Positions 1 to 5,977 of a stretch of DNA of 6,039 nucleotides are shown here, piece after piece. A program made the translations under genes and the position numbers. The notes under the pieces were generated by a model. The model made no database searches. It was not told the origin of the DNA and saw nothing but the letters and a program-made list of their open reading frames with translations. This DNA comes from an uncultured Lachnospiraceae bacterium. Lineage in GTDB: Bacteria; Bacillota_A; Clostridia; Lachnospirales; Lachnospiraceae. Each line of letters begins with the position of its first letter. Position 1 is the first letter of the stretch. The DNA lies in the NCBI GenBank assembly GCA_946630765.1, contig CAMOZF010000119.1:1-6039 (forward strand). Reading direction: 5' to 3'.

Positions 1-540
1 ATGTGCCTGGTTGTCCAGTCCGTCATCGCACAGAAGTCCTGTCTGTCCGCCGGGGAAGGCGTGCAGGTCCAGGATCGCGTAGATTCTGTACTTCTCGCAC
101 CAGTCCAGCACCTCGTCAAGATGTGCTAAAGTGTCCTCTCTCCACTGGTATCCGGGTTCCTCCTTCAGGATCAGTCGCGCCGACATCGGAAGGCGTACCG
201 AATTGAAGCCAATCTCCGCCATTCTCCGGATATCCTCTTCCTGCAGATAGCTCTTCATCCAGCGGATCCAGTATGCATCCGCATAGCCTCTTCCGCAGAG
301 CTCTGCGATTGTCTGATCCATGGATCTTCCTCGGTCCATGCGGTCCGGGAGGATGAGGCCCCCTCCCATCATCATCGGTTTCCCGATCGTTAAAGGCGCT
401 CCGATCATGAAGCCCTCCGGATTCATCCAGTTCCCGACACCCATGCCGCGAAGAATCACTTCTTCGCCTCTGCCGTTATACAGTTTTCGGCCGTCCGCAT
501 GGAGAAAGCCCCTGACGCATTCGTTCGTATATTTACTCAT
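1..540 (-). CDS. Glycoside hydrolase family 5-type (BglC/cellulase-like), N-terminal 180 residues, cut by window edge
   Basis: This is the 5' part of a glycosidase gene whose 3' end lies outside the window. Start is the ATG at 538-540, preceded by AAAGGGG (547-553) six bases upstream; an in-frame TGA at 553-555 excludes a longer start. Recognisable GH5 features are LRGMGVGNWMNPEGF at residues 30-44, GFNSVRLP at 111-118 (the usual GFNxVRxP strand), and a strand ending ILDLHAFPGGQTG at 156-168 followed by DDGLDNQ. This arrangement is typical of exo-glucanase/endoglucanase-like GH5 enzymes, which fold as a TIM barrel and use two glutamates; both should lie beyond residue 180 and cannot be checked. 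No signal peptide or membrane segment is present, so it probably acts in the cytoplasm on sugars imported by the neighbouring transporter. The exact substrate is unknown; a beta-glucan or related beta-linked oligosaccharide is inference. Confidence 0.85.
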   Translation of the reverse strand, partial: MSKYTNECVRGFLHADGRKLYNGRGEEVILRGMGVGNWMNPEGFMIGAPLTIGKPMMMGGGLILPDRMDRGRSMDQTIAELCGRGYADAYWIRWMKSYLQEEDIRRMAEIGFNSVRLPMSARLILKEEPGYQWREDTLAHLDEVLDWCEKYRIYAILDLHAFPGGQTGLLCDDGLDNQAH

Positions 541-554
541 ATGGTTCCCCTTTC

Positions 555-608
555 AAAAAAGCGGGCACCGTGCCCCGAAAAACATTTTTCGAAAGCTCCG
601 GTGCCCGC
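555..608 (-). terminator. Intrinsic terminator/attenuator directly upstream of the glycosidase gene
   Basis: On the minus strand GCGGGCACCG (608-599) pairs perfectly with CGGTGCCCGC (570-561), a 10-bp GC-rich stem, followed at once by six T (560-555). The loop holds a second perfect inverted repeat, CGAAAAA (591-585) with TTTTTCG (582-576), separated by two bases. The opposite strand has no T-tract after the stem, so it acts only on minus-strand transcripts. It begins about 95 bases after the permease stop codon and its U-tract ends 15 bases before the glycosidase ATG, so the glycosidase ribosome binding site follows almost immediately. The 609-703 spacer upstream shows no convincing promoter. 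Readthrough or regulated antitermination is therefore implied for the glycosidase. Confidence 0.88.
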
Positions 609-703
609 CTGGTCTGTCCGTTCTATACTGTAACTCTGTGCCGCGCCCCGTCCGAAACACTCCGCGTTTCCTGTGTCGGGAGGCGATTTCCTTCAGAGTG
701 AGA

Positions 704-1588
704 TCAGCCCTTGACACCGCCGACGACGATACCCTTGACGAAGTACTTCTGTACGAAGGGATATATCGCAAAGATCGGGAGGATACCGATCACGGCGATC
801 GCCATTCGGACGGAAGCCGAAGGCAGATTCATCTGATTCGCATGCTGTTGCATCTGCGTATTGTTCTGAAGGAACTGAATATTGGTCATGATATCATTCA
901 GAAGCGCCTGAATACTGTACAGGTTCTTTTGTGTTACAAAGTAAATACTGTTCGTCCAGTCGTTCCAGAAGCCGAGTCCGGTCATAAGACCGATGGTCGC
1001 GAGCATCGGCTTCGACAGCGGAAGCATGATCCGGAAAAGAATTCCGTACTCCCGCGCTCCGTCGATTCTTGCCGCTTCGACAAGCTCATTCGGAATTGAG
1101 GCCGTGAAATAGGAACGCATCATGATGATGTTGAATGCACCCAGAAGCTTCCATGGAATAATCAGCGCCCAGAAGGTATTCTTCAGATGCAGGAAATTCG
1201 CGTACATCATGTAAGCCGGAATGATACCGCCGTTGAAAAGCATCGTGAAGAAAACAAAGAAGGCGAAGAAATTTCTTGCCGGCATTTCTCTTCTGGAAAG
1301 AGGGTACGCAAAGAGCACAGTCAGCATGATATTGCTGACGGTACCAATGGCCGTCACGAGAAGCGTGATCTTGTATGAGGTCAGGATCTGCGATCCGGAG
1401 TTCATCAGATATTTGTAGGCGTCCATGCTGACCTTCCAGGGCCAGAACCAGTAACCTTTCTGTGTGAGAGCCGCTTCTTCCGTGAATGAAGAGCTGATCA
1501 GAAGTACAAACGGCAGTACGCACAGCAGACACAAAATGATAAATAACAGATTAAGAATGAACTGTTGTCCTTTATTTTTCTGTACCAT
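704..1588 (-). CDS. Carbohydrate ABC transporter permease, MalG/UgpE class, YtcP-like
   Basis: A 294-residue integral membrane subunit of a sugar importer, full length for the family. Hydrophobic segments lie at about residues 11-32, 74-96, 106-128, 138-158, 193-212 (weaker) and 263-280, matching the six-helix plan of MalG-like permeases. The cytoplasmic EAA loop that contacts the ATPase is clear: EAARIDGAREYGILFRIMLP at 171-190, with the conserved EAA, Gly and LP. A Gln/Asn-rich stretch (about 238-252) and the ending YPFVQKYFVKGIVVGGVKG resemble the YtcP/LplC group of Bacillota transporters. The ATG at 1586-1588 follows TAAGGAGG by six bases. It is the second permease of the operon, 11 bases after the LplB-like gene, and the two should form a heterodimeric channel. 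The transported sugar cannot be read from the sequence. Confidence 0.95.
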   Translation of the reverse strand: MVQKNKGQQFILNLLFIILCLLCVLPFVLLISSSFTEEAALTQKGYWFWPWKVSMDAYKYLMNSGSQILTSYKITLLVTAIGTVSNIMLTVLFAYPLSRREMPARNFFAFFVFFTMLFNGGIIPAYMMYANFLHLKNTFWALIIPWKLLGAFNIIMMRSYFTASIPNELVEAARIDGAREYGILFRIMLPLSKPMLATIGLMTGLGFWNDWTNSIYFVTQKNLYSIQALLNDIMTNIQFLQNNTQMQQHANQMNLPSASVRMAIAVIGILPIFAIYPFVQKYFVKGIVVGGVKG

Positions 1589-1594
1589 AATCTG

Positions 1595-1602
1595 CCTCCT
1601 TA
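1595..1602 (-). promoter_or_regulatory. Ribosome binding site overlapping the upstream stop codon
   Basis: TAAGGAGG on the minus strand is a near-perfect Shine-Dalgarno element for the 704-1588 permease. Its first three bases are the TAA stop (1600-1602) of the preceding permease. Only 11 bases separate the two genes, which suggests translational coupling and matched production of the two channel subunits; the coupling is inference. Confidence 0.85.
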
Positions 1603-2529
1603 GAACAGTGCGCTGTCTTTATCCAGCTTGCGAACCAGGGCATTGACGCCGACCACCATCAGGAAGCCGATGACGGACTGGATAAATCCGATCGCCGAAG
1701 AACGTCCGATATCATTGGACTGTGTAATTGCCTTAAACACATAGACATCGATTGTATCTGTCACAGAAGCCAGGATTGAGGAATGCATCGGGATCTGATA
1801 GAACAGGCCGAAATCCGAGTACATAATGCCGCCGACCGACATCAGGAACAGGGTGATCGCTGTGTGCTTCAGACCCGGAAGCGTGACATACAGTGTCTGT
1901 TTCCAGGGGCCTGCGCCGTCCAGTGCCGCTGCCTCATACTGGGATTCGTCGATACCGACAACCGTCGCGTAGTAGACGATACTGGAGTAACCGAAGCCCT
2001 TCCACAGATGCACAAAGGTCAGGATAAAGGGCCAGTATTTTTTTACGGAATACCACATGATCGGCGAGCCGCCGGTGGCTTCGATCATTTTATTGAACAC
2101 GCCGTTCTCAACACTTAAGAAACCATATACCACATAGGATACGATGACCATCGACATCAGATGCGGAATAATAATCAGAGTCTGATAGACTTTCTTGGCT
2201 CCGGCGCTGCGCACCAGATTCAAAAGGATCGCCGTCGTAATCGCGAAGACCTGGCCAAGTACGATGAAAACAATATTGTAAAGAAGCGTGTTCCGGATAT
2301 AGGTCAGCATGTTGCTGGACTTGAACAGGAAGGTAAAGTTGCTGATTCCCGTCCATTCGCTTCTGAAAATGCCAAGCTGGTAATTGTATTTCTTGAACGC
2401 AATGATAATGCCCGCCATCGGAATGTAGTTATTGATGATGAGATAGATCACGCCTGGCGCAATCATTGTCAGCATCTCGATGGCCATAATTTTCTGGCTG
2501 ATCTTTATGCCGCCTTTTTTCTTTTTCAT
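1600..2529 (-). CDS. Carbohydrate ABC transporter permease, LplB-like (MalF class)
   Basis: A 309-residue inner-membrane permease, full length for LplB-type proteins. A lysine-rich N-terminus (KKKK at 2-5) precedes a first helix at about 20-45, ending in the family-typical AFKKYNYQLGIF. Further hydrophobic segments lie near 80-106, 117-140, 166-190, 222-245 and 276-298. The ATPase-contact EAA loop is EAAALDGAGPWKQTLYVTLP at 199-218, with EAA, the conserved Gly and LP in place. The ATG at 2527-2529 is preceded by AAAGGAG (2536-2542). The gene lies between the solute-binding lipoprotein and the second permease, the usual order for this transporter type. No nucleotide-binding subunit is encoded here; relatives such as the B. 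subtilis LplB/YtcP/YesPQ class are served by the shared ATPase MsmX, so the same is inferred. Confidence 0.95.
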   Translation of the reverse strand: MKKKKGGIKISQKIMAIEMLTMIAPGVIYLIINNYIPMAGIIIAFKKYNYQLGIFRSEWTGISNFTFLFKSSNMLTYIRNTLLYNIVFIVLGQVFAITTAILLNLVRSAGAKKVYQTLIIIPHLMSMVIVSYVVYGFLSVENGVFNKMIEATGGSPIMWYSVKKYWPFILTFVHLWKGFGYSSIVYYATVVGIDESQYEAAALDGAGPWKQTLYVTLPGLKHTAITLFLMSVGGIMYSDFGLFYQIPMHSSILASVTDTIDVYVFKAITQSNDIGRSSAIGFIQSVIGFLMVVGVNALVRKLDKDSALF

Positions 2530-2574
2530 AACAGTCTCCTTTATGCCGGATTCATTTCGTAAAGAAGAGGCACT

Positions 2575-2620
2575 GGGAGCTCCCTATGCGGCTTTTTTGC
2601 GGAATACAAAGGGAGCCCCC
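2575..2620 (-). other. Intergenic hairpin between SBP-B and the permease genes
   Basis: On the minus strand GGGGGCTCCC (2620-2611) can pair over 10 bp, one of them G-U, with GGGAGCTCCC (2584-2575); the loop is 26 bases. The sequence after the stem is AGTGCCTCTTC, so no U-tract follows and it is unlikely to be an efficient intrinsic terminator. Position after a binding-protein gene and before permeases matches hairpins that stabilise the 3' end of the binding-protein mRNA or reduce downstream expression, as known for malE-malF in E. coli. That role is inference. Confidence 0.6.
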
Positions 2621-2633
2621 GGATTCGTAATAA

Positions 2634-4175
2634 TTATTTCTTGTTTGCCAGGAATTCGTCAATCTGACGTTGCTTCTCGGCGATAACCTTGTCTTCGCCG
2701 TTTGCGGCCATTTCGTCCTTGGCCTGCTGGATGAATTCATCTACATCCACAGAACCGGACATAATGGTCTGCCAGTAGTTTGTGTAAACCGTCTTGCAGT
2801 TGGTCCACTCGTCTTCTACAGCCGAAGGATCAAAGACCCAGCCGTCGATAACGGAGTACTCGCAGGTGTCCTTACACCAGTTGTAAAGATCTGTAAAGTA
2901 GGTGGGGCCGTCGTCTACATTCGGGTAAGAGATTTCGGAGCCGGGCATGCACCATTTCAGCGCTGCCATGCCGTAGCCGCAGGTTGAAGGATCCTTGCCT
3001 TCGAGATAAGAGAAGGTGCCATCTTCATTGACCGTATAATGAACGCCTTCAATACCATTGTTGATGAAACGGGAGATGACTTCATCCTCGTAGATCAGCT
3101 CCAGCGCGCGGTATGCCTCTTTCTTGTGAAGAGAGTTGGCGCTGATGCAGTAGCAGGCGGTGCCGATGTTGCCGCAGGCTGCGAAGGGCTCGGACATGGC
3201 GCGTACACGGGTGCATCCGTCTACTGTGGAGATGCCGTACCAGTCAAAGTAGCAGCAGCCGACGCCGGCCTTAACCTGGCCGAGTGCGGATTCGGAGTTG
3301 GACATGATATCCTTTGTGATGTAGCCTTTTTCAAACTGTTCTCTTGCCCAGCGGCAGAACAGGATGTAGTCTTCATCATCAAAAAGGCTGTGAACCTTGG
3401 TGTCCTGGCTGCAGTTCCCAAGAACGCCGACGCCGTCGGTCAGCGGATCCCAGGTCCAGCCGGAGCAGAGGGTTGTGCCGTTCGGAACGATCGGGTATTT
3501 GTCGGGATAGGTTTCATGGCACCAGTCAAGGAATGCGGAAATGTCATCAAGCGTGACGTCCTGTTCTGCTGTCCACTTGCCATAAGCGTTGAAAACTTCG
3601 TTGTCAATTGTCAGTGATACATAGTGGCCGTAGTCTACGAGCTGCGGAATGCCGCAGAGCTGTCCGTCTACCGAGCAGCCGTCCGTGAAAACGCCCTGCC
3701 AACGGTCGTAAACTTCCTTCGACGTCAGTGTTTCGTCATCCCAATACTCCTGAATCGGAATGATGAGACCTTTCTGGAGTTCCTCTTTCAGAGTCATGCC
3801 GCCCATCGTACGGAAAACATCCACATCGCTGCCGGTCAGTGCAGTATTCAGAACACTGTTCAGATTACCGAAAGATACATATTCAGCCGCGTATTCGATG
3901 CCGTACTTCGGAATAGAGTACTCGTTCAGCTTCGCAAGCACATCCGGTGCGCCGGAAACATCATAAATGGTCGGGAAGTAGAATGTCACCTTGGTTGCTT
4001 CACCAGTGCTGCCGCTGTTGTCAGCAGTTGTGTCATCCGCCTTGCTGTCATCGGCCGCCTTGGTGTCGGCTTCTTGGCTGGTGGAATTTCCTCCGTTGCC
4101 GCCGCAGGCTGCAAGAGACAGAACCATGGCAAGCGCCAGAAGAAGCGCAAGCATCATCTTGATTGTCTTTTTCAT
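2634..4175 (-). CDS. Extracellular sugar-binding lipoprotein, LplA/LipO type, cysteine-rich (SBP-B)
   Basis: A 513-residue solute-binding lipoprotein of a sugar ABC importer. The signal peptide has basic MKKTIK, a hydrophobic core, and a lipobox LAAC with lipid-bearing Cys24. A low-complexity Asp/Thr/Ser/Ala linker (about 25-60) tethers the domain that starts at KVTFYFP (62-68). The ending MSGSVDVDEF...AEKQRQIDEF (472-508) is typical of LplA-type lipoproteins with a DUF3502-like C-terminus. The start is set by AGGAGG (4181-4186) five bases before the ATG at 4173-4175; an upstream in-frame TTG would put that site inside the gene. It is paralogous to the 4421-5923 protein: both share VDYGHY/ADYGHY, LFDDEDY/IFEDEDY, INNGIE/LNNGIE and GEDxVIAEKQRQ. 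It has 17 cysteines besides Cys24, unusual for an exported protein. It leads the operon with the two permeases; the ligand is unknown, likely an oligosaccharide. Confidence 0.95.
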   Translation of the reverse strand: MKKTIKMMLALLLALAMVLSLAACGGNGGNSTSQEADTKAADDSKADDTTADNSGSTGEATKVTFYFPTIYDVSGAPDVLAKLNEYSIPKYGIEYAAEYVSFGNLNSVLNTALTGSDVDVFRTMGGMTLKEELQKGLIIPIQEYWDDETLTSKEVYDRWQGVFTDGCSVDGQLCGIPQLVDYGHYVSLTIDNEVFNAYGKWTAEQDVTLDDISAFLDWCHETYPDKYPIVPNGTTLCSGWTWDPLTDGVGVLGNCSQDTKVHSLFDDEDYILFCRWAREQFEKGYITKDIMSNSESALGQVKAGVGCCYFDWYGISTVDGCTRVRAMSEPFAACGNIGTACYCISANSLHKKEAYRALELIYEDEVISRFINNGIEGVHYTVNEDGTFSYLEGKDPSTCGYGMAALKWCMPGSEISYPNVDDGPTYFTDLYNWCKDTCEYSVIDGWVFDPSAVEDEWTNCKTVYTNYWQTIMSGSVDVDEFIQQAKDEMAANGEDKVIAEKQRQIDEFLANKK

Positions 4176-4180
4176 TGTTT

Positions 4181-4187
4181 CCTCCTT
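4181..4187 (-). promoter_or_regulatory. Ribosome binding site that decides the SBP-B start
   Basis: AAGGAGG on the minus strand lies five bases before the ATG at 4173-4175, which opens a normal lipoprotein signal peptide. It rules against the alternative TTG start at 4188-4190, which would place the site inside the coding region. Confidence 0.85.
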
Positions 4188-4189
4188 CA

Positions 4190-4208
4190 ATGATGGGGAA
4201 TCATCCCC
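4190..4208 (-). promoter_or_regulatory. Two mutually exclusive small hairpins before the SBP-B ribosome binding site
   Basis: GGGGA (4208-4204) can pair with TCCCC (4199-4195) around a TGAT loop. Alternatively ATGAT (4204-4200) can pair with ATCAT (4194-4190) around TCCCC. The two stems share bases and cannot form together. They end three bases before the AAGGAGG site. Stems of five pairs are short and may be chance; an effect on translation is only a possibility. Confidence 0.25.
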
Positions 4209-4211
4209 TCT

Positions 4212-4246
4212 TTTTGTCCGGATGATCCGTTATTTTTCCCGGATCA
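4212..4246 (-). promoter_or_regulatory. Candidate regulator-binding repeats in the SBP-B leader
   Basis: On the minus strand TGATCCG (4246-4240) and CGGATCA (4229-4223) form a perfect 7-bp inverted repeat with a 10-base spacer. Overlapping it, ATCCGGGAAAAA (4244-4233) and ATCCGGACAAAA (4223-4212) match at 10 of 12 positions with an offset of exactly 21 bases, two helical turns. Such spacing suits a dimeric or AraC-type regulator on one face of the DNA, or the inverted repeat may act as an RNA hairpin. The core ATCCGG is common elsewhere in this window, which lowers its weight. Confidence 0.35.
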
Positions 4247-4255
4247 ACTGTATAA

Positions 4256-4261
4256 AGTATA
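4256..4261 (-). promoter_or_regulatory. Candidate -10 element for the SBP-B/permease operon
   Basis: TATACT on the minus strand matches the sigma-A -10 consensus at five of six positions and sits in an AT-rich stretch; a second option, TATACA, lies at 4249-4254. No good TTGACA-like element is found 16-18 bases upstream, so the promoter would be weak alone or activator-dependent. It lies just after the SBP-A terminator and about 80 bases before the SBP-B start. Confidence 0.4.
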
Positions 4262-4286
4262 AAAAATCCGACCGGAAAAAGACACC

Positions 4287-4334
4287 AAAAAACCGACTCC
4301 GCTTTCTGTAAAAAAGACTGCCGGAGTCGGTTTT
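4287..4334 (-). terminator. Intrinsic terminator after the SBP-A gene
   Basis: AAAACCGACTCCG (minus strand, 4334-4322) pairs perfectly with CGGAGTCGGTTTT (4301-4289), 13 bp around a 20-base loop. The GC part of the stem is followed on the minus strand by six T (4292-4287). On the plus strand the same stem is followed by only four T, so some bidirectional activity is possible but there is no plus-strand gene to serve. It starts 86 bases after the SBP-A stop and shows that SBP-A is transcribed separately from the SBP-B/permease operon, apart from readthrough. Confidence 0.88.
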
Positions 4335-4387
4335 GGAATCATTTTGTCGATTTTCTGATTTTTGGTTTGTGTTTTATGACACTGCCT

Positions 4388-4415
4388 TTTTAAGATCCGT
4401 GCGCTCTTCTTAAAA
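4388..4415 (-). repeat. AT-rich inverted repeat in the SBP-A 3' untranslated region
   Basis: TTTTAAGA (minus strand, 4415-4408) and TCTTAAAA (4395-4388) are perfect 8-base inverted copies with a 12-base spacer, six bases after the SBP-A stop codon. No U-tract follows. The stem is weak and AT-rich; it may be incidental or add to 3'-end structure before the main terminator. Confidence 0.4.
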
Positions 4416-4420
4416 CGCAC

Positions 4421-5923
4421 TCATTCCTGTTCTTTTGCGGTATTTCTCATGAATTCGTCCAGCTGCCGCTGCTTCTCGGCGATCACGATATCTTCTCCTG
4501 CCGCCTGCATCTCCTCCCGGGCCGCAATCACAGTGCTGTCCACGGGAAGCGCTCCGGAAAGGAGCGGAAGATAATACTTTTCAAGCACCTCTGAACAGGC
4601 CGAATACTCTTCGTACACCGGCTCGGAATCGAAGCTGAAGCCGTAGCAGCGTGTCTTCAGCGACTCACGGTTATGTTCCCAGAGGCGGTCGAAAAAATCC
4701 GCACCGTTCTCCTGCAATGGAAATGCGTGCCCGCCGCCGGGAAAGTTGTAGAACTGGGATGCCGCCGCGTAGCCGCATTCCGCCGCTGTCTTTCCCCCCG
4801 GATATGAAATCGTACCATCCCAGTTTTTTACATAAGTCACATTTTCGATTCCGTTATTCAGCAGGATATCCAGTTCCGGGTCGGTATAAAGTGCTTCCAG
4901 CGCCCGGAATGCGAGATCCGGGTGCTCCGACGCCGCCGCAATCATATAGACCGAAACCGATACATTCCCGGAAGGCGTCCAGTTGCCGACCTCCCGGAAA
5001 CGGGTCCGGACAATCCCCGGAATATAATTCACGCCGTACATATCGATACAGGCTGCCGCCTCGTCCTTCAGGATCGACGCAATTGGATACTCCGCAATGC
5101 TTAAGACATCCTTCCTGGTCCAGCCCTTTTCATACCAGCTTCTGGCCGTCCGGCAGAGCATGAGATAATCTTCGTCCTCAAATATACTGTGTACCGTGAG
5201 GTCCGACTGTCCCCGGTCGCTGATGATGCCGGCCGCATTCGCGGTGCCGCCGGTTCCGCCGAGGCTGTCCCAGGTCCAGAAATCAAGAAAGGTATATCCG
5301 GCGCCGGCGATTGTCGTGCGCTCCGGATATCTTTCGTGGATTTCCGCCAGAATTTCATCCGCTCTTCCCAGCGTGATTTCCTCGTCCTGTTCGATTCCGA
5401 GATCCGCCGCAATGTCCTCATCTATATTCAGCGACAGGTAATGCCCGTAATCCGCCAGGTGCGGAACGCCCCAGATCCGTCCGTCGATTTTTACGGCGTC
5501 GGCGTATTCATCCCACATCTCATGAAAGGACGAAGACGCCTTCTCCCAGTATTCCGTAAGATCGAGAATCTCTCCTCGGTGCTTTCGCATCTGCATGCTG
5601 CCGAAAAGAATATCCACGGCGCCATCCGAAAGGCGCATGGTCATTTCCTGCTCATAAGAAGTCGCACTTACAAAATCCAGATCGTACACAAATCCATACC
5701 GCGCGGCGCTGATCCGGTTCATTTCCTCCTCGACCCGCCCGGAAAGACTCATCTCATAGAAGCTCGGAATACAGATTGTGATGACCGGAACGTCCGGAGG
5801 AACGGTCCCGGTTTCCGCGGTCTCCGTCATCTCTTCCTCACTGCTCCTTCCGCCGCAGGATGCCGCAGTAAAAAGAGACAGCAGAAGGAAAACCGTAGCC
5901 GCCGCCTTCAATAATTTTTTCAT
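4421..5923 (-). CDS. Extracellular sugar-binding lipoprotein, LplA/LipO type (SBP-A), paralogue of SBP-B
   Basis: A 500-residue solute-binding lipoprotein. Signal peptide: MKKLLK, hydrophobic core, then TAASC with the lipid-bearing Cys23 (Ala at -3 is less common but tolerated). A short acidic linker (24-45) leads to the binding domain from VITICIPSF (47-55). Landmarks shared with SBP-B are ADYGHYLSLNID (157-168), FWTWD (215-219), IFEDEDY (247-253), LLNNGIE (354-360), AECGYA (381-386), and the LplA-type C-terminal GEDIVIAEKQRQLDEF (476-491). Three ATGs are in frame, at 5941, 5926 and 5923; the only Shine-Dalgarno-like sequence (AAAGG, 5930-5934) has the best spacing, six bases, to the 5923 ATG, so that start is chosen, though 5926 is close. 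It has six cysteines besides Cys23. A terminator separates it from SBP-B, so it may supply the same permeases with a different ligand or affinity. Confidence 0.93.
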   Translation of the reverse strand: MKKLLKAAATVFLLLSLFTAASCGGRSSEEEMTETAETGTVPPDVPVITICIPSFYEMSLSGRVEEEMNRISAARYGFVYDLDFVSATSYEQEMTMRLSDGAVDILFGSMQMRKHRGEILDLTEYWEKASSSFHEMWDEYADAVKIDGRIWGVPHLADYGHYLSLNIDEDIAADLGIEQDEEITLGRADEILAEIHERYPERTTIAGAGYTFLDFWTWDSLGGTGGTANAAGIISDRGQSDLTVHSIFEDEDYLMLCRTARSWYEKGWTRKDVLSIAEYPIASILKDEAAACIDMYGVNYIPGIVRTRFREVGNWTPSGNVSVSVYMIAAASEHPDLAFRALEALYTDPELDILLNNGIENVTYVKNWDGTISYPGGKTAAECGYAAASQFYNFPGGGHAFPLQENGADFFDRLWEHNRESLKTRCYGFSFDSEPVYEEYSACSEVLEKYYLPLLSGALPVDSTVIAAREEMQAAGEDIVIAEKQRQLDEFMRNTAKEQE

Positions 5924-5946
5924 CATTTTCCTTTCTTTCATCCCGT

Positions 5947-5967
5947 GGTAGTGTCAAGTTCACTACC
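5947..5967 (-). promoter_or_regulatory. Perfect inverted repeat in the SBP-A leader
   Basis: GGTAGTG (minus strand, 5967-5961) and CACTACC (5953-5947) are exact inverted copies around a 7-base spacer AACTTGA, ending 12 bases before the Shine-Dalgarno site of SBP-A. It could be a regulator-binding site or an RNA hairpin in the leader. No U-tract follows, so it is not an intrinsic terminator. It contains TTGACA but no matching -10 lies downstream. Confidence 0.45.
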
Positions 5968-5969
5968 TG

Positions 5970-5975
5970 TTTATA
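5970..5975 (-). promoter_or_regulatory. Candidate -10 element for SBP-A
   Basis: TATAAA on the minus strand matches the -10 consensus at five of six positions, about 47 bases before the SBP-A start. No good -35 hexamer is seen at 16-18 bases upstream, so dependence on an activator, or transcription from an upstream gene, is possible. Confidence 0.35.
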
Positions 5976-5977
5976 GT

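Noticed and set aside
609..703. Promoter for the glycosidase in the spacer after the permease
   Set aside because: The best -10-like string is TATAGA (four of six matches) and no acceptable -35 lies at 16-18 bases; the spacer is otherwise featureless apart from short 5-bp repeats.
320..1099. Plus-strand 259-codon open frame
   Set aside because: It runs antisense through the glycosidase start, the terminator and the permease, with a low-complexity Arg/His-rich composition typical of an antisense shadow.
4188..4190. TTG as an upstream start for SBP-B
   Set aside because: It would put the strong AAGGAGG site inside the gene and add five residues before a normal lipoprotein signal peptide.
3039..4193. 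Long plus-strand open frames opposite SBP-B (3039-3617 and 3624-4193)
   Set aside because: They are antisense to a clear full-length lipoprotein, have no plausible start context and no recognisable domain.
2543..4246. Repeated ATCCGG strings in intergenic regions as a shared operator
   Set aside because: The same hexamer occurs on both strands within several coding regions of this window, so recurrence alone carries little weight; only the spaced pair in the SBP-B leader is kept.
5189..5914. Plus-strand 241-codon open frame opposite SBP-A
   Set aside because: It is antisense to a well-supported gene with paralogue conservation; the composition is that of a reverse-complement shadow.
5952..5957. 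Perfect TTGACA on the minus strand as a -35 box
   Set aside because: At 17 bases downstream the sequence is AAAGGA, the SBP-A ribosome binding site, and nothing there resembles a -10. It is better explained as part of the inverted repeat spacer and arm.
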